Of a stretch of DNA of 64,000 nt, positions 53,935 to 63,032 are shown piece after piece. How positions within the stretch are numbered: position 1 is the stretch's first letter; each line of letters begins with the position of its first letter. The stretch lies in contig NZ_JRHN01000041.1 in assembly GCF_001299635.1 (NCBI RefSeq), positions 1-64,000 of the forward strand, written 5' to 3'. The position numbers were made by a program, and so were the translations under genes. This stretch comes from Clostridioides difficile. GTDB lineage: Bacteria > Bacillota > Clostridia > Peptostreptococcales > Peptostreptococcaceae. The notes below the pieces were generated by a model. That model did no database searches. It worked only from the letters and a program-made list of their open reading frames with translations, and was not told the DNA's origin.

Positions 53935-55341
53935 TTAAACTGCTACAGACTCCTCTGCTACATTTTTAAGTGCTTGCTTTTCTAAATAATCAAGTATACT
54001 TGCTTTATTTTTTCTAAATAACGCCCATAAGATGAAGTAAATTACAATCGAAAGACCTATATAAATCGGATTTGCACTTAAAAACGCAAAGAAAACTAAT
54101 CCCATCAAAGGTTTTCCTAATATATTGAAACTTGTTATTAGCATTGCTCCTGCTGGTATAGCAACTCCTATTCCTGTAGCCATATCTGTAAATAATGGTG
54201 CTGTAGATGTACAAATATATAATCCTAGCCCAAACCAAATTATACCTGAAACTAATACTTTTGGAATATTACCATTATGTATAGCAACTAAACCTTGCAC
54301 CATGTATGGAATTGCCAATAAATCTACAACTGGTAATACCTTATTACCAGGAAGTATCATGGCTACTACAAGCATTATTGGAATTAAAATAAGACCTGAT
54401 ATTAGTGTTGCAGGTTCACCATATCCAACAGCATCATTTACTGCTATATACCACTCACGATTTCCAGCTTTTTGCATAATCTTTCTAGCAGCTTCTGTTA
54501 TAGGTGCAAATGCTTGAGCAAACATACTTGCTACTTTAGGGAAAATTGCCATAACAGCACTCGTAGATATTCCTACCTTCATTATTTCTCCCCAAGCTTC
54601 CATAGTATTTATTCTTGTCATATTACCTAATATCCCAATAAACATACCTAGAAAAAGACCTAAAGTAATTGGTTCACCTAAGAAACCTAGTTTTTTCTCT
54701 AGTTCTTTAGGATTTAACTTAATTTTGTTTAATCCAAGTTTATTGTATATAGGGTCTGCAAACACTGCAAATACAGAGGCCTCAACGTTATGCATAGCTA
54801 TTATTGTACAATTAGGATATCTATAGTAACTGGACCATCTCTTTGCAACTAATTCTGATATTAATAAACTATATAAGTTTAATAAAACCATACATCCTAT
54901 ACCTAAAGGGAAATTTCCTGTTACTCCTATGACCATAGCTCCCCACACCATATACGAATAATTATTCCATAAATCTGAAGGCTGAAATACATCTGTCCAT
55001 TTTACTAAAAATAAAATTGTTTGTAATAAAATTCCAAGACCTAAATATATCATTCCTGCACTTGTTGAAAATGCGACCAATGATGTAGCTTGCCAACCAA
55101 CATCAAAAACTGGTAGATTTACCCCTGTACTTTCAACCATTCTATTAATAACTGGTGTTATTATTGGTGTAAAAGAATTTAATATAAGTGTAAAACCTTG
55201 TAAAGCAACTCCTGCATATACAGCAGAAAGAAACGATTTCTTTGTAGTCACTTTAAATATCTTTGCTATTATGAATATTATAATTGGAACTATAATTGCA
55301 GAACCAAATGTATCGATTATAGATTTCATAAATTCTAACAT
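53935..55341 (-). CDS. PTS galactitol-family EIIC
   Basis: A 468-aa membrane protein with ten or more segments. It has the GatC-family pattern: an N-terminal FGSAIIVPIIIFIIAKIFKV, FDVGWQATSLVAFSTSAGMIYLG, LWNNYSYMVWGAMVIGVTGNFPLG, YRYPNCTIIAMHNVEASVFAV and AVNDAVGYGEPATLISGLILIPI (each listed in parts). It moves a hexitol or pentitol through the membrane while EIIB phosphorylates it. It is encoded 95 bases after EIIB. Substrate not certain; the downstream epimerase suggests a C5 polyol or a related sugar alcohol. Confidence 0.9.
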   Translation of the reverse strand: MLEFMKSIIDTFGSAIIVPIIIFIIAKIFKVTTKKSFLSAVYAGVALQGFTLILNSFTPIITPVINRMVESTGVNLPVFDVGWQATSLVAFSTSAGMIYLGLGILLQTILFLVKWTDVFQPSDLWNNYSYMVWGAMVIGVTGNFPLGIGCMVLLNLYSLLISELVAKRWSSYYRYPNCTIIAMHNVEASVFAVFADPIYNKLGLNKIKLNPKELEKKLGFLGEPITLGLFLGMFIGILGNMTRINTMEAWGEIMKVGISTSAVMAIFPKVASMFAQAFAPITEAARKIMQKAGNREWYIAVNDAVGYGEPATLISGLILIPIMLVVAMILPGNKVLPVVDLLAIPYMVQGLVAIHNGNIPKVLVSGIIWFGLGLYICTSTAPLFTDMATGIGVAIPAGAMLITSFNILGKPLMGLVFFAFLSANPIYIGLSIVIYFILWALFRKNKASILDYLEKQALKNVAEESVAV

Positions 55342-55436
55342 CTTTTATCCTCCTATTTATAAATATTTAATTGAATTTTCAGACTAATTATAGTATCTAA
55401 ATCACAGATTTAAATACTATAATTTACACCTAGATA

Positions 55437-55739
55437 TTACTTATTTATTCCCTCAATAACAGTTAATACTTCTTCAAAAAATGCCTCTTCACCTATTCCA
55501 GTTAAACAAGCAAACGCATTTATGGTAGGTATTCCATAATCACCTGTTTGAAGTGGACTAGTAAATGTTATAAAATCAAATCTTCCTGATTGTGCCAAAT
55601 TTAGTGCTTCTGTTGGTCTAGCTTCTGTTGTTGTAATAGAAATTCCCTTATCTCCTAATACTTCTTTTAATTTACCTGCCACCATTGATGATGTAACTGT
55701 CCCTGAACCACAAACTGATAATACATTGAATTGTTTCAT
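55437..55739 (-). CDS. PTS galactitol-family EIIB
   Basis: A 100-aa protein of the PTS lactose/cellobiose-like EIIB fold. The phosphocysteine lies in VLSVCGSGTVTSSM (Cys10). The rest fits GatB-type proteins (LKEVLGDKGISITTTEARP). It takes phosphate from the EIIA encoded upstream and gives it to the sugar alcohol bound by the EIIC encoded downstream. ATG after GGAGGAAAT. Confidence 0.9.
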   Translation of the reverse strand: MKQFNVLSVCGSGTVTSSMVAGKLKEVLGDKGISITTTEARPTEALNLAQSGRFDFITFTSPLQTGDYGIPTINAFACLTGIGEEAFFEEVLTVIEGINK

Positions 55740-55834
55740 AATAATTTCCTCCTAATTTTATACTTTAAGTTTTTATTTTATATAAATTAAATTCATTTAA
55801 AAACAACACTTACTCTTGATTGTTTGGATTTTCA

Positions 55835-56281
55835 CTATAACTCTATAAAATCCAATAATTGAGCTACTTCTTCTTTTGTTGACGCATTTTTTATATTTTT
55901 TAATAATTTTATATTTTGAAAAACTGACATTAAATCTTTTAATAATTTTACTTGTGAATCTGGATTCTTTACTGCTAATAAGAATACAAGTTCTACATCC
56001 AATCTATCTGTTGGGTCTATCATTGAATTAAACTTTACAGGATTTTTCAATATACCCACAGCTACATTAGATTCATTTATATGTTTTGAATCTGTATGCG
56101 GAATAGCAACACACATTTCACCAATATCAAGACCTGTTGGTAGTGTCTTTTCTCTTTCTAATACAGCACTTATGTATGTGTTTTTTACATATTCTTTTTC
56201 ATACATTTTATTTCCTAATTCTTTAATAACACTTTCATAATCATTAGATTCTAAGCCTAATGATATTAAATCTACATTCAT
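55835..56281 (-). CDS. PTS EIIA, fructose/galactitol type
   Basis: About 148 aa beginning MNVDLISLGLESND. A TTG-started longer reading includes the ribosome site GAGAGGAGTC and is rejected. The phosphohistidine is in CVAIPHTDSKH (His62 of the short form), with a D-R-x-x-V-E-L-V-F-L-L-A core typical of PTS_EIIA_2. It receives phosphate from HPr. It lies 31 bases after the LevR-like regulator gene and starts the transporter set A-B-C. Confidence 0.9.
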   Translation of the reverse strand: MNVDLISLGLESNDYESVIKELGNKMYEKEYVKNTYISAVLEREKTLPTGLDIGEMCVAIPHTDSKHINESNVAVGILKNPVKFNSMIDPTDRLDVELVFLLAVKNPDSQVKLLKDLMSVFQNIKLLKNIKNASTKEEVAQLLDFIEL

Positions 56282-56312
56282 TACTTTGACTCCTCTCAAT
56301 TTTTTGTTATGG

Positions 56313-59216
56313 CTACAGATGTTTAAATTTATCTAATATAATATTTTTGAAATCATTTTTATTAAAACACTGCTTAGCATTATTCATAAATTCTTCATCT
56401 TTTAATATTTCAAGAACATTTTTAACAATATCTTTATCATTAGTCTTAAAAACTGGCATAAATATAAAATTTACATTACCTACATTCCAGTCAATAGGAT
56501 TCTTTAGTTTAACAAAAACAAACCTTGTACTATTTACAGTAGATGAATCTCCATGTGGAACACCTATGGCTCCTTTAGAATATGTTGGAAGCATTTCTTC
56601 TCTATGTAAAACAGAATCTAAGTAATCTTTTTCCACATATCCTTTATTTATAAGAATTGAACATATATACTCTAATAAATCCTTTTTAAAGTATATATTT
56701 GGTTCGAAAATAACTAAATCTTCATCAAGCATTATTTCATACACTTTAATTTGTTTGTCTTCTTGTTTTCTTGAGTTTGATAAGTATATATCCAGGTTTT
56801 TGAAAAGTTCTTTATTATATGGGATAAAATTTATACCTGGTATCTTAGGATTTATTGTCCCAACAATAGCCAATATATTGTTTGTCTCCTTCAAATTTTC
56901 AATTTTACAAAATAAATTTTCATCTAACGCACTCATTTGATAACATTTAGTATTATTATACTTTTCTTCCAATGTTTCACTTATGTATTTGGCAGTTCCT
57001 TCTCCAGTAAGACACAAAGTTACAATTGCATTTGATTTATCCATATGTTTTTCCAATTCATAGTTATATCCCATCCTATCTTTTAACAAAGAAAAAAATA
57101 TTTCATCTAATTCTTCATCTCCCATAGAAACTTTCCTAGCTGCCTCTAATGCCATTAATAAATCCACTCTATCAATAGTTTTAGTATTTATATTAGTTCG
57201 CTTATTTACTATCTGACCTATGTTCGTAAGTGAACCAATATCTACCAAAAACAAAACTCCTTTTCCTTGGTCTATTATTTTTGATAATTCTACTGCCTTA
57301 TTGTATATATTTATTGGTTTTTCATCTAAAGGCATATCTATAGCTACAGGAAACTTTACTCCTAAAAGTTCTTTAACCACATTTACAGTCTCAGTAGCTA
57401 TACGTCCATGAGAAATTATTATTAATCCTACTTTATCTTTTTTTACTTCATTTTTTAGAGCTGATTTTATATATAGTGTTATAAATCCAACCTCATCATC
57501 TGGAATCTTAATACCAATTAATTCTTCTATTTTTATTGCAAAATTTTTACCAATTTCATATTCTTTTGAAAAATCACTTCTTATTTTTTCTAAATTTACG
57601 TTTATTATTTTTTGATTTAATTTAATTCTTTTTATAGCTTCTTCTAAGTGTATTGCCAGATATTTGAACATGTTTTTATTTACTTCTAAGCTAATACTTT
57701 TTTCAACTATATCATTCATAAGTTCTTTTACTAACTTGACTAAATCATCACTTACAAAACTATTTAAATCACTCATTGAAAAAAGCTCTTCATCACTATT
57801 AAGATTGAACTTTAAATCAGCAAATCTATTTAAAATAAAAGTCCATAAAATATTCTCTATATCTATATCTTCAATATCAAGGGATTTTAAATCATAATAT
57901 TTTTTTTCAATTGTTTTGTATATATCTTCTGGTAACATATACTCGTCACTCAAAAAATTTCCTTTTACTGATGATTCATCTGAATTAAATGGCATAAATA
58001 TAGCATTTTTTAAATATTTTCTTATTTCTGTGTATTCAACCTCTTGAAAAGCTGCATCTTTAAAAGAATCTTTAAGCTTTAGAACTTCATTTATATCTAC
58101 TACTACTATTGACTCTTTATCTTCACCTTTGGAATTTATAAACTTCATAAAAGCTCTTGCACAAAGAACCTGAATCATATTTTGTAATTGCCCTATATTT
58201 CCACTAAATTTTTTTAGTGCAAGTATTTCAATTACATTTTTATCTACAAATATTTTTGCATTTATTCTATTACACTCTTGTTGAAAGATATTGTATATAA
58301 GGTCTATTTTCTCTTTTAGTAGTCTCTCATGTAATGGTGGTAAAGTTATTAGCATTGGTATTCTTCTTCTAAATGTCAATAATAAATTAGTTTCCACATT
58401 TTCAGTAGTAGCTCCAATTAACATAATACTTACTTTCCTTTCAGCATTAGTTTCACCTAATCTTCTAAACGTTCCTCTGTCTAATATAGAAAATAGTATT
58501 TCTTGACCTTTTGGAGGCAATCTGTGTATTTCATCTAAAAATAAAACTCCTTCATCAGCTTCCTCTACAAGACCTGGTGTATCGTATTCAGCACCTGTAA
58601 ATGCACCTTTTTTATATCCAAATAACAAAGATAACAATAATTGTGGATTGTCACTATAATCAGCACAATTAAATACAACAAAATTTGAACTTTCTTTTAT
58701 TACTTTTTTCTTCTTTGCAAACTCATACATATGCTTAGAAAACAAACTTTTACCAACTCCACTTTCTCCTACAATCAACGTGGGCAATCCTTTTGGAGGG
58801 TATAATATAGCTGACTTAGCCTGTTCCACTGCATTTTTAAGACTTCCCTTATTTCCTATTAGAGTTTCAAATGAATCTTCTGATTCTTCTTTAGGTATCT
58901 CTACTACATTCATTTCCAAACTTTCATTAGGCAAAAGTTCCTCTACAACTCTTCTTGATATATTAAAACCTTCTGCCATCAATTCTCTTGTGATTTCTGA
59001 TATAGAAATATTTTTATTCTTTTGTAATATAGATGAAATTGCTGACTTTAGATAAGGATATCTTCTTTGCCTTGAATTACTTATATTAAGCTCTTTTCTT
59101 AAATTAGTTATATTCTCTCTAGTTGTACTTAAAAACTTTGCTATCTGAACATCTGTTAATGGTTCCTTTTTATTTTCTGTATTTATGATGTTTACAAGTT
59201 TATCTCTCAACTCCAT
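56313..59216 (-). CDS. LevR-type sigma-54-dependent PTS-controlled activator
   Basis: A 967-aa protein. The N-terminal winged/HTH region (1-95) precedes an AAA+ domain (about 115-350) with Walker A GESGVGKS (150-157), the sigma-54-contacting GAFTGA loop (204-209) and LFLDEIHRLP. A PRD (about 455-570), a mannose-type EIIA domain with LIIISHGRIATETVN (about 580-700), a gat-type EIIB-like region, and a C-terminal EIIA domain (about 820-960) with IGVPHGDS follow. It activates sigma-54 promoters when PTS phosphorylation signals substrate. A near-consensus sigma-54 promoter precedes its own gene, so it is autoregulated along with the A-B-C genes. Confidence 0.93.
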   Translation of the reverse strand: MELRDKLVNIINTENKKEPLTDVQIAKFLSTTRENITNLRKELNISNSRQRRYPYLKSAISSILQKNKNISISEITRELMAEGFNISRRVVEELLPNESLEMNVVEIPKEESEDSFETLIGNKGSLKNAVEQAKSAILYPPKGLPTLIVGESGVGKSLFSKHMYEFAKKKKVIKESSNFVVFNCADYSDNPQLLLSLLFGYKKGAFTGAEYDTPGLVEEADEGVLFLDEIHRLPPKGQEILFSILDRGTFRRLGETNAERKVSIMLIGATTENVETNLLLTFRRRIPMLITLPPLHERLLKEKIDLIYNIFQQECNRINAKIFVDKNVIEILALKKFSGNIGQLQNMIQVLCARAFMKFINSKGEDKESIVVVDINEVLKLKDSFKDAAFQEVEYTEIRKYLKNAIFMPFNSDESSVKGNFLSDEYMLPEDIYKTIEKKYYDLKSLDIEDIDIENILWTFILNRFADLKFNLNSDEELFSMSDLNSFVSDDLVKLVKELMNDIVEKSISLEVNKNMFKYLAIHLEEAIKRIKLNQKIINVNLEKIRSDFSKEYEIGKNFAIKIEELIGIKIPDDEVGFITLYIKSALKNEVKKDKVGLIIISHGRIATETVNVVKELLGVKFPVAIDMPLDEKPINIYNKAVELSKIIDQGKGVLFLVDIGSLTNIGQIVNKRTNINTKTIDRVDLLMALEAARKVSMGDEELDEIFFSLLKDRMGYNYELEKHMDKSNAIVTLCLTGEGTAKYISETLEEKYNNTKCYQMSALDENLFCKIENLKETNNILAIVGTINPKIPGINFIPYNKELFKNLDIYLSNSRKQEDKQIKVYEIMLDEDLVIFEPNIYFKKDLLEYICSILINKGYVEKDYLDSVLHREEMLPTYSKGAIGVPHGDSSTVNSTRFVFVKLKNPIDWNVGNVNFIFMPVFKTNDKDIVKNVLEILKDEEFMNNAKQCFNKNDFKNIILDKFKHL

Positions 59217-59247
59217 GCTTAATAACTCCTTTCTTGATAAATTATAT

Positions 59248-59264
59248 AAGCAACTATCATGCCA
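59248..59264 (-). promoter_or_regulatory. Sigma-54 (-24/-12) promoter
   Basis: Minus-strand TGGCATGATAGTTGCTT matches the -24/-12 consensus TGGCAC-N5-TTGCW, with GG and GC ten bases apart. The next gene to the left is the LevR-like sigma-54 activator, whose start lies about 32 bases downstream of the -12 element. Confidence 0.82.
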
Positions 59265-59605
59265 TACTTAATTTAATATTTTTTGCTATTCAAACCCTGT
59301 AGGTAACTGGGTGTTATTGGTACTTATACAATTTGATAATCATTTACATTTTGTATATTTAGTAATTTACTAAATGTATTTACTATTTATAAATTTAAAT
59401 AATTTAATCTTTTATTTGAATTATAATATAATAATATTTATAAATTTATAATTGAAAAACTTGTTTAATTAGATATAATAATACATATCTACTCAACAAT
59501 AAAAATTATTATAAATTATGCTTTTAACACTTTCTGTTTTAAAATTTTACTTTTATATAATAGTATAAATACTTATACCATATGGTTTTGGATATACAAA
59601 TGACT

Positions 59606-59635
59606 TTTACATGCTTTTATATGGCATATTATACT
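59606..59635 (+). promoter_or_regulatory. Promoter of the DUF3284 gene
   Basis: TTTACA (59606-59611), 18 bases, TATACT (59630-59635); the start codon is 58 bases further on. A sigma-A-type match. Confidence 0.5.
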
Positions 59636-59693
59636 ATTTTAACTTAAAAATTAATTTACGAGTATTAAATTTACATACAGAGAGGAAAACGAT

Positions 59694-60110
59694 ATGAATA
59701 CATTTAAAGCTGAAATCTTATTAAAACATTCTGCAAAAGATATATTTAATATATTTACAAAATCTGCAAGATTAAATTTTCCTAATTTTAATGAAAAAAA
59801 AGCAGTGGGTACATTTGTACAACAGAAAAATAACAAAAGATTTAAGGTTGAAATAACTAATTTTGAAAAAAATAAAATATATGAGATAAAAACAAGCAAT
59901 AACAGAGAAAGTATTATCACTAGATATGAACTTATACATATTGATTTAAAAAATACAAAACTTATTTTCACTGAAAGTGAAAGTGAGAGAAATGTATTTG
60001 GAAAAATTAATTCAGTCCTTGTAAGAATATTATTTGGAAAAAGACATCCAGAAGAATTTAATAAATTTATAAAGAACTTGGAAATAGAGTTAGAAAATAA
60101 GAATAATTAA
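59694..60110 (+). CDS. DUF3284 (SRPBCC-like) protein
   Basis: A 138-aa small beta/alpha protein with the DUF3284 pattern: N-terminal LLKHSAKDIFNIFTKSA, a run of beta strands (KRFKVEITNFEKNKIYEIKTS, LIFTES), and a C-terminal helix (HPEEFNKFIKNLEIEL). DUF3284 proteins are often encoded near PTS genes in Firmicutes, but their function is unknown. The ATG follows GAGAGGAAAAC. It is divergent from the polyol operon and 63 bases before the MocR gene. Confidence 0.78.
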   Translation: MNTFKAEILLKHSAKDIFNIFTKSARLNFPNFNEKKAVGTFVQQKNNKRFKVEITNFEKNKIYEIKTSNNRESIITRYELIHIDLKNTKLIFTESESERNVFGKINSVLVRILFGKRHPEEFNKFIKNLEIELENKNN

Positions 60111-60173
60111 AAATATGGCTTCATTGTTTTAGATAAAGATAGCAATTAAACTAATAATGAGAGGTGAAAATTT

Positions 60174-61559
60174 ATGCCAATTAATTCTTTTGAAAATTAT
60201 CCTATGAGCTGGAAACCAAAGCGACCTTCAAAAGGACAAATATTATATAAAGCTCTTGCAGAACAGTTAGAAATAGACATCAATAATGGATTGTTGTTGC
60301 CAGGTACTAAATTACCACCACAACGTGAATTGGCAGATTTTTTAGATGTTAATGTCAGTACCATCTCTAGAGCTTTTAAAATTTGTGAAAAAAAAGGATT
60401 GGTAAGTGGAGTTACTGGAAGTGGGACCTTTGTATCTTATGATACACGCTCAAATTTATTCTTAATGTCGAGTAATAATAAAATTACATTTATTGAAATG
60501 GGTACAATGAATCCAGATTTTACATTAGAAGAAATGAATACTTTGTTTAAGCATATAATTAAAGAAATCGATTTTAAAACTATATTTCAGTATGGCCAAA
60601 GAGATGGTGCCAAGTGGCAAAAAGAAGCTATTGTTAAATTAATTTATAGAGCTGGACTTGAAACTACAGCAGATAGTCTACTTCCTGCAAGTGGTGGACA
60701 AAATGCAATTGTAGCCATTTTAGCAGGTTTATTTCAACATGGAGATAAAATAGGTGTAGACCCATTAACTTACCCTGGAATAAAGACTGCAGCTAAAATG
60801 CTTGGAATACAACTAGTTCCAATTAAACAAGAAAATATGGAAATTAGTGAAGAAGGTCTATTATATGCTTGTAAAAATGAAAATATTAAAGGTCTATACA
60901 TAATACCAGATTATCAAAATCCAACTACACATATAATGTCACAAAATGGGCGAAAGATGATTGCAAATATTGCATCTAAATACAATCTAATTGTTATTGA
61001 AGATGCTATTCATAGCTTACTTAATGAGGAACATTTAAATCCAGTGGCTTCTTATATACCAAATCAGACAATCTATATTACGAGTTTATCAAAAATTATT
61101 GCACCTAGCTTACGTTTGGCCTATATCTCTACACCTAAACAGTATAGAGAAGCATTATCAAGTGCTTTATACAATATTAATTTATCTCAATCCTATTTTT
61201 TAACAGAAATTGCTTATCGTATGATTAGTTCAGGAGAAGCTGATAAATTAATCAATGCTCGTCGCAAATCTGCAAGGAGAAGAAACAAGATTATTAATCA
61301 GTATTTATCTGAATATAATCTTTTAGGAAGTGATGAATGTATCTTTAGGTGGTTGATTCTGCCTGATGATATAATGGCAGAAGAATTTGAAATGGAGTCA
61401 CTTAAAAAAGGTGTACAGGTTTATGCATCTGAGCGTTTTGCTGTTGGAAAGGAAAAACCTATTTCTGCAATAAGAATAGCCGTATGTGCTACAGAAAGTA
61501 CAGAAGAACTTAAAGCAGGTCTTACTGTACTGAAAAGATTATTGGATGAAAAAAGATAA
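60174..61559 (+). CDS. MocR-type GntR/aminotransferase regulator
   Basis: A 461-aa protein. The N-terminal GntR winged helix (about 18-85; GTKLPPQRELADFLDVNVSTISRAF, GSGTFVS) is joined by a linker to an aminotransferase class I fold (about 105-455). This has PASGGQNAI for cofactor binding, PDYQNPTTHIM, and the PLP Lys in ITSLSKIIAPSLRLAYIS. MocR regulators sense PLP or amino acids and control nearby genes; the azlCD exporter genes downstream on the same strand are the likely targets. The ATG follows GAGAGGTG. Confidence 0.9.
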   Translation: MPINSFENYPMSWKPKRPSKGQILYKALAEQLEIDINNGLLLPGTKLPPQRELADFLDVNVSTISRAFKICEKKGLVSGVTGSGTFVSYDTRSNLFLMSSNNKITFIEMGTMNPDFTLEEMNTLFKHIIKEIDFKTIFQYGQRDGAKWQKEAIVKLIYRAGLETTADSLLPASGGQNAIVAILAGLFQHGDKIGVDPLTYPGIKTAAKMLGIQLVPIKQENMEISEEGLLYACKNENIKGLYIIPDYQNPTTHIMSQNGRKMIANIASKYNLIVIEDAIHSLLNEEHLNPVASYIPNQTIYITSLSKIIAPSLRLAYISTPKQYREALSSALYNINLSQSYFLTEIAYRMISSGEADKLINARRKSARRRNKIINQYLSEYNLLGSDECIFRWLILPDDIMAEEFEMESLKKGVQVYASERFAVGKEKPISAIRIAVCATESTEELKAGLTVLKRLLDEKR

Positions 61560-61565
61560 TTGTAT

Positions 61566-61600
61566 TGCACACAATTTTTTAATTGTGTGTATTTTTTTTT
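61566..61600 (+). terminator. Terminator of the MocR gene
   Basis: Stem CACACAATT (61568-61576) / AATTGTGTG (61581-61589) followed by T(9), starting a few bases after the MocR stop codon. Confidence 0.88.
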
Positions 61601-61691
61601 GTTGTTACAATAAAATTACAACAGATAGTAATTAATTTATAGAGATTAATATAGATTATTACCAGTATATTGATTTTGATAGTATTTTTAA

Positions 61692-61817
61692 ACTATCTTG
61701 ATTTTATATGGTAGTTTACATATTAATCCAAATTCATTTTTAAGTATGATTGCAATTATACCACTAATCTATTTTACTGTTTTACTAATCTTTAATACAT
61801 TAAAACAAAAGGAGTGA
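61692..61817 (+). pseudogene. Possible remnant of a membrane protein C-terminus
   Basis: A 41-codon open frame without a start, ending at a TGA just before azlC. Its translation is hydrophobic, contains INPNSFLSMIAIIPLIYF and ends in FNTLKQKE, which looks like the last membrane helix and basic tail of a transporter. No upstream part survives in any frame that I can see. It may be a decayed gene of which only the end remains; chance in AT-rich DNA is the alternative. Confidence 0.35.
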
Positions 61818-61824
61818 TTTTATT

Positions 61825-62526
61825 ATGGGAAAATCTCAAGAACTAAGAGAAAGTTTTATTGCTTCAATCCCAATATTTCTAGGTTATATACCTATAGGTA
61901 TAGTAGGAGGAATACTATTACAAAAATCTGGTCTTTCACCTTTTCAAATAGCACTAATGGTAACACTAGTATTTGGAGGAAGTTCTCAATTTATTGCAGC
62001 TTCAATGATTTCTACTGGGGCAAGTATAACATCTATTGTTTTGACTACATTCATTGTTAATTTAAGACATTTTCTAATGAGCTCTAATTTAAATATGTGT
62101 ATAAAAAATAAAAGTCCAAAATTTATATTACCATTTTGTCATACTATAACAGATGAAACTTTTGCAGTTAATTACGAAAAATTTACTACTGGAAATTGGT
62201 CTGATAAAAATGCACTTTATCTAAACTTCTTCTGTCTAATTTCATCAGTTTTAGCTAATTTTATTGGAGCATTTTTAGGAGAAAGTATATCTATAGATAG
62301 TTCTATTTCTGGTTTTATATTGACCTCTATGTTTATAGCTCTAATAGTTTCTCAGATAAAAAATAAAATTTATATTGTGGTATTTATATCATCAATTATT
62401 ATTTCAGTTGTATTATATGCATTATTTAAAAATAATTTGGTGATAATAGTTACTTCAATTTTAGCATCTTTGATTGGTTTCTTCATAGAGGAATCTTACT
62501 ATAAAAAGGAGGAGTCTTATGAATAA
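61825..62526 (+). CDS. azlC: AzlC-family branched-chain amino-acid exporter, large subunit
   Basis: A 233-aa membrane protein with about six or seven segments. The AzlC marks are FIASIPIFLGYIPIGIVGG, ALMVTLVFGGSSQFIAA, TTFIVNLRHFLMSSNL and ITDETFAVNY. It exports branched-chain amino acids together with AzlD, whose gene overlaps its end by 8 bases. The ATG follows AAAGGAG. The MocR gene upstream is a likely regulator. Confidence 0.92.
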   Translation: MGKSQELRESFIASIPIFLGYIPIGIVGGILLQKSGLSPFQIALMVTLVFGGSSQFIAASMISTGASITSIVLTTFIVNLRHFLMSSNLNMCIKNKSPKFILPFCHTITDETFAVNYEKFTTGNWSDKNALYLNFFCLISSVLANFIGAFLGESISIDSSISGFILTSMFIALIVSQIKNKIYIVVFISSIIISVVLYALFKNNLVIIVTSILASLIGFFIEESYYKKEESYE

Positions 62527-62845
62527 TAATTATTACATACTTTGTATTATAATTGGAATGTATATTGTCACATATCTTCCAAGAGTTCTTCCTATGTTGA
62601 TTTTCTCAAAAAAAGAAATGCCTGAACCTTTGAAAAAAATTATGAAATTTATACCTGTAGCAATACTTACTTCTTTAACTGCTAAAGATGTATTCTTTAA
62701 TGATGATAATTTATATTTATCTATGACTAATCCTAAAATTATATCTTTTCTAGTTGTACTTCTTGTAGCTTATAGGTTTAAATCTATTGGGATTTCTATT
62801 GTTACAGGTGTGATATCTATATATTTATTTGGAATTATCCTATAA
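62519..62845 (+). CDS. azlD: AzlD-family exporter, small subunit
   Basis: A 108-aa membrane protein with three or four segments. The family pattern is MYIVTYLPRVLPMLIFSKKEMP and FIPVAILTSLTAKDVFF, followed by two more helices. It pairs with AzlC in amino-acid export. Its start lies within the end of azlC (GGAGG at ideal distance), the usual coupled arrangement. Confidence 0.9.
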   Translation: MNNNYYILCIIIGMYIVTYLPRVLPMLIFSKKEMPEPLKKIMKFIPVAILTSLTAKDVFFNDDNLYLSMTNPKIISFLVVLLVAYRFKSIGISIVTGVISIYLFGIIL

Positions 62846-62908
62846 TCTTTAGATAATAGTTTCTAAATTATATGTACAATTTTAATTTATTATCATCTTG
62901 ATTTTAAA

Positions 62909-62944
62909 TAAAAAACAGAGTAGTTTTAAACCACTCTGTTTTTT
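62909..62944. terminator. Bidirectional terminator
   Basis: AAAAAACAGAGTAGTTT and ACCACTCTGTTTTTT pair with a short loop, A/T-flanked on both sides. It serves azlD (plus) and the histidine kinase gene (minus), which converge here. Confidence 0.85.
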
Positions 62945-63032
62945 ACATTTCAATCGTTACTAGCAAGATTTTAATTTATTATGATAAAATTTATTATTCT
63001 TTATAAAAGTATGTGTGTATTTAAATATTATC

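Larger units (their letters stand above)
59217..59693. other. Divergent regulatory region of the polyol operon and DUF3284 gene
   Basis: 477 bases between divergent genes. It contains the sigma-54 promoter (59248-59264), a possible activator site near 59294-59315 (imperfect dyad AAACCC ... GGGTGTT) and, on the other strand, a sigma-A-type promoter (59606-59635). The middle is featureless AT-rich DNA. Confidence 0.55.
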
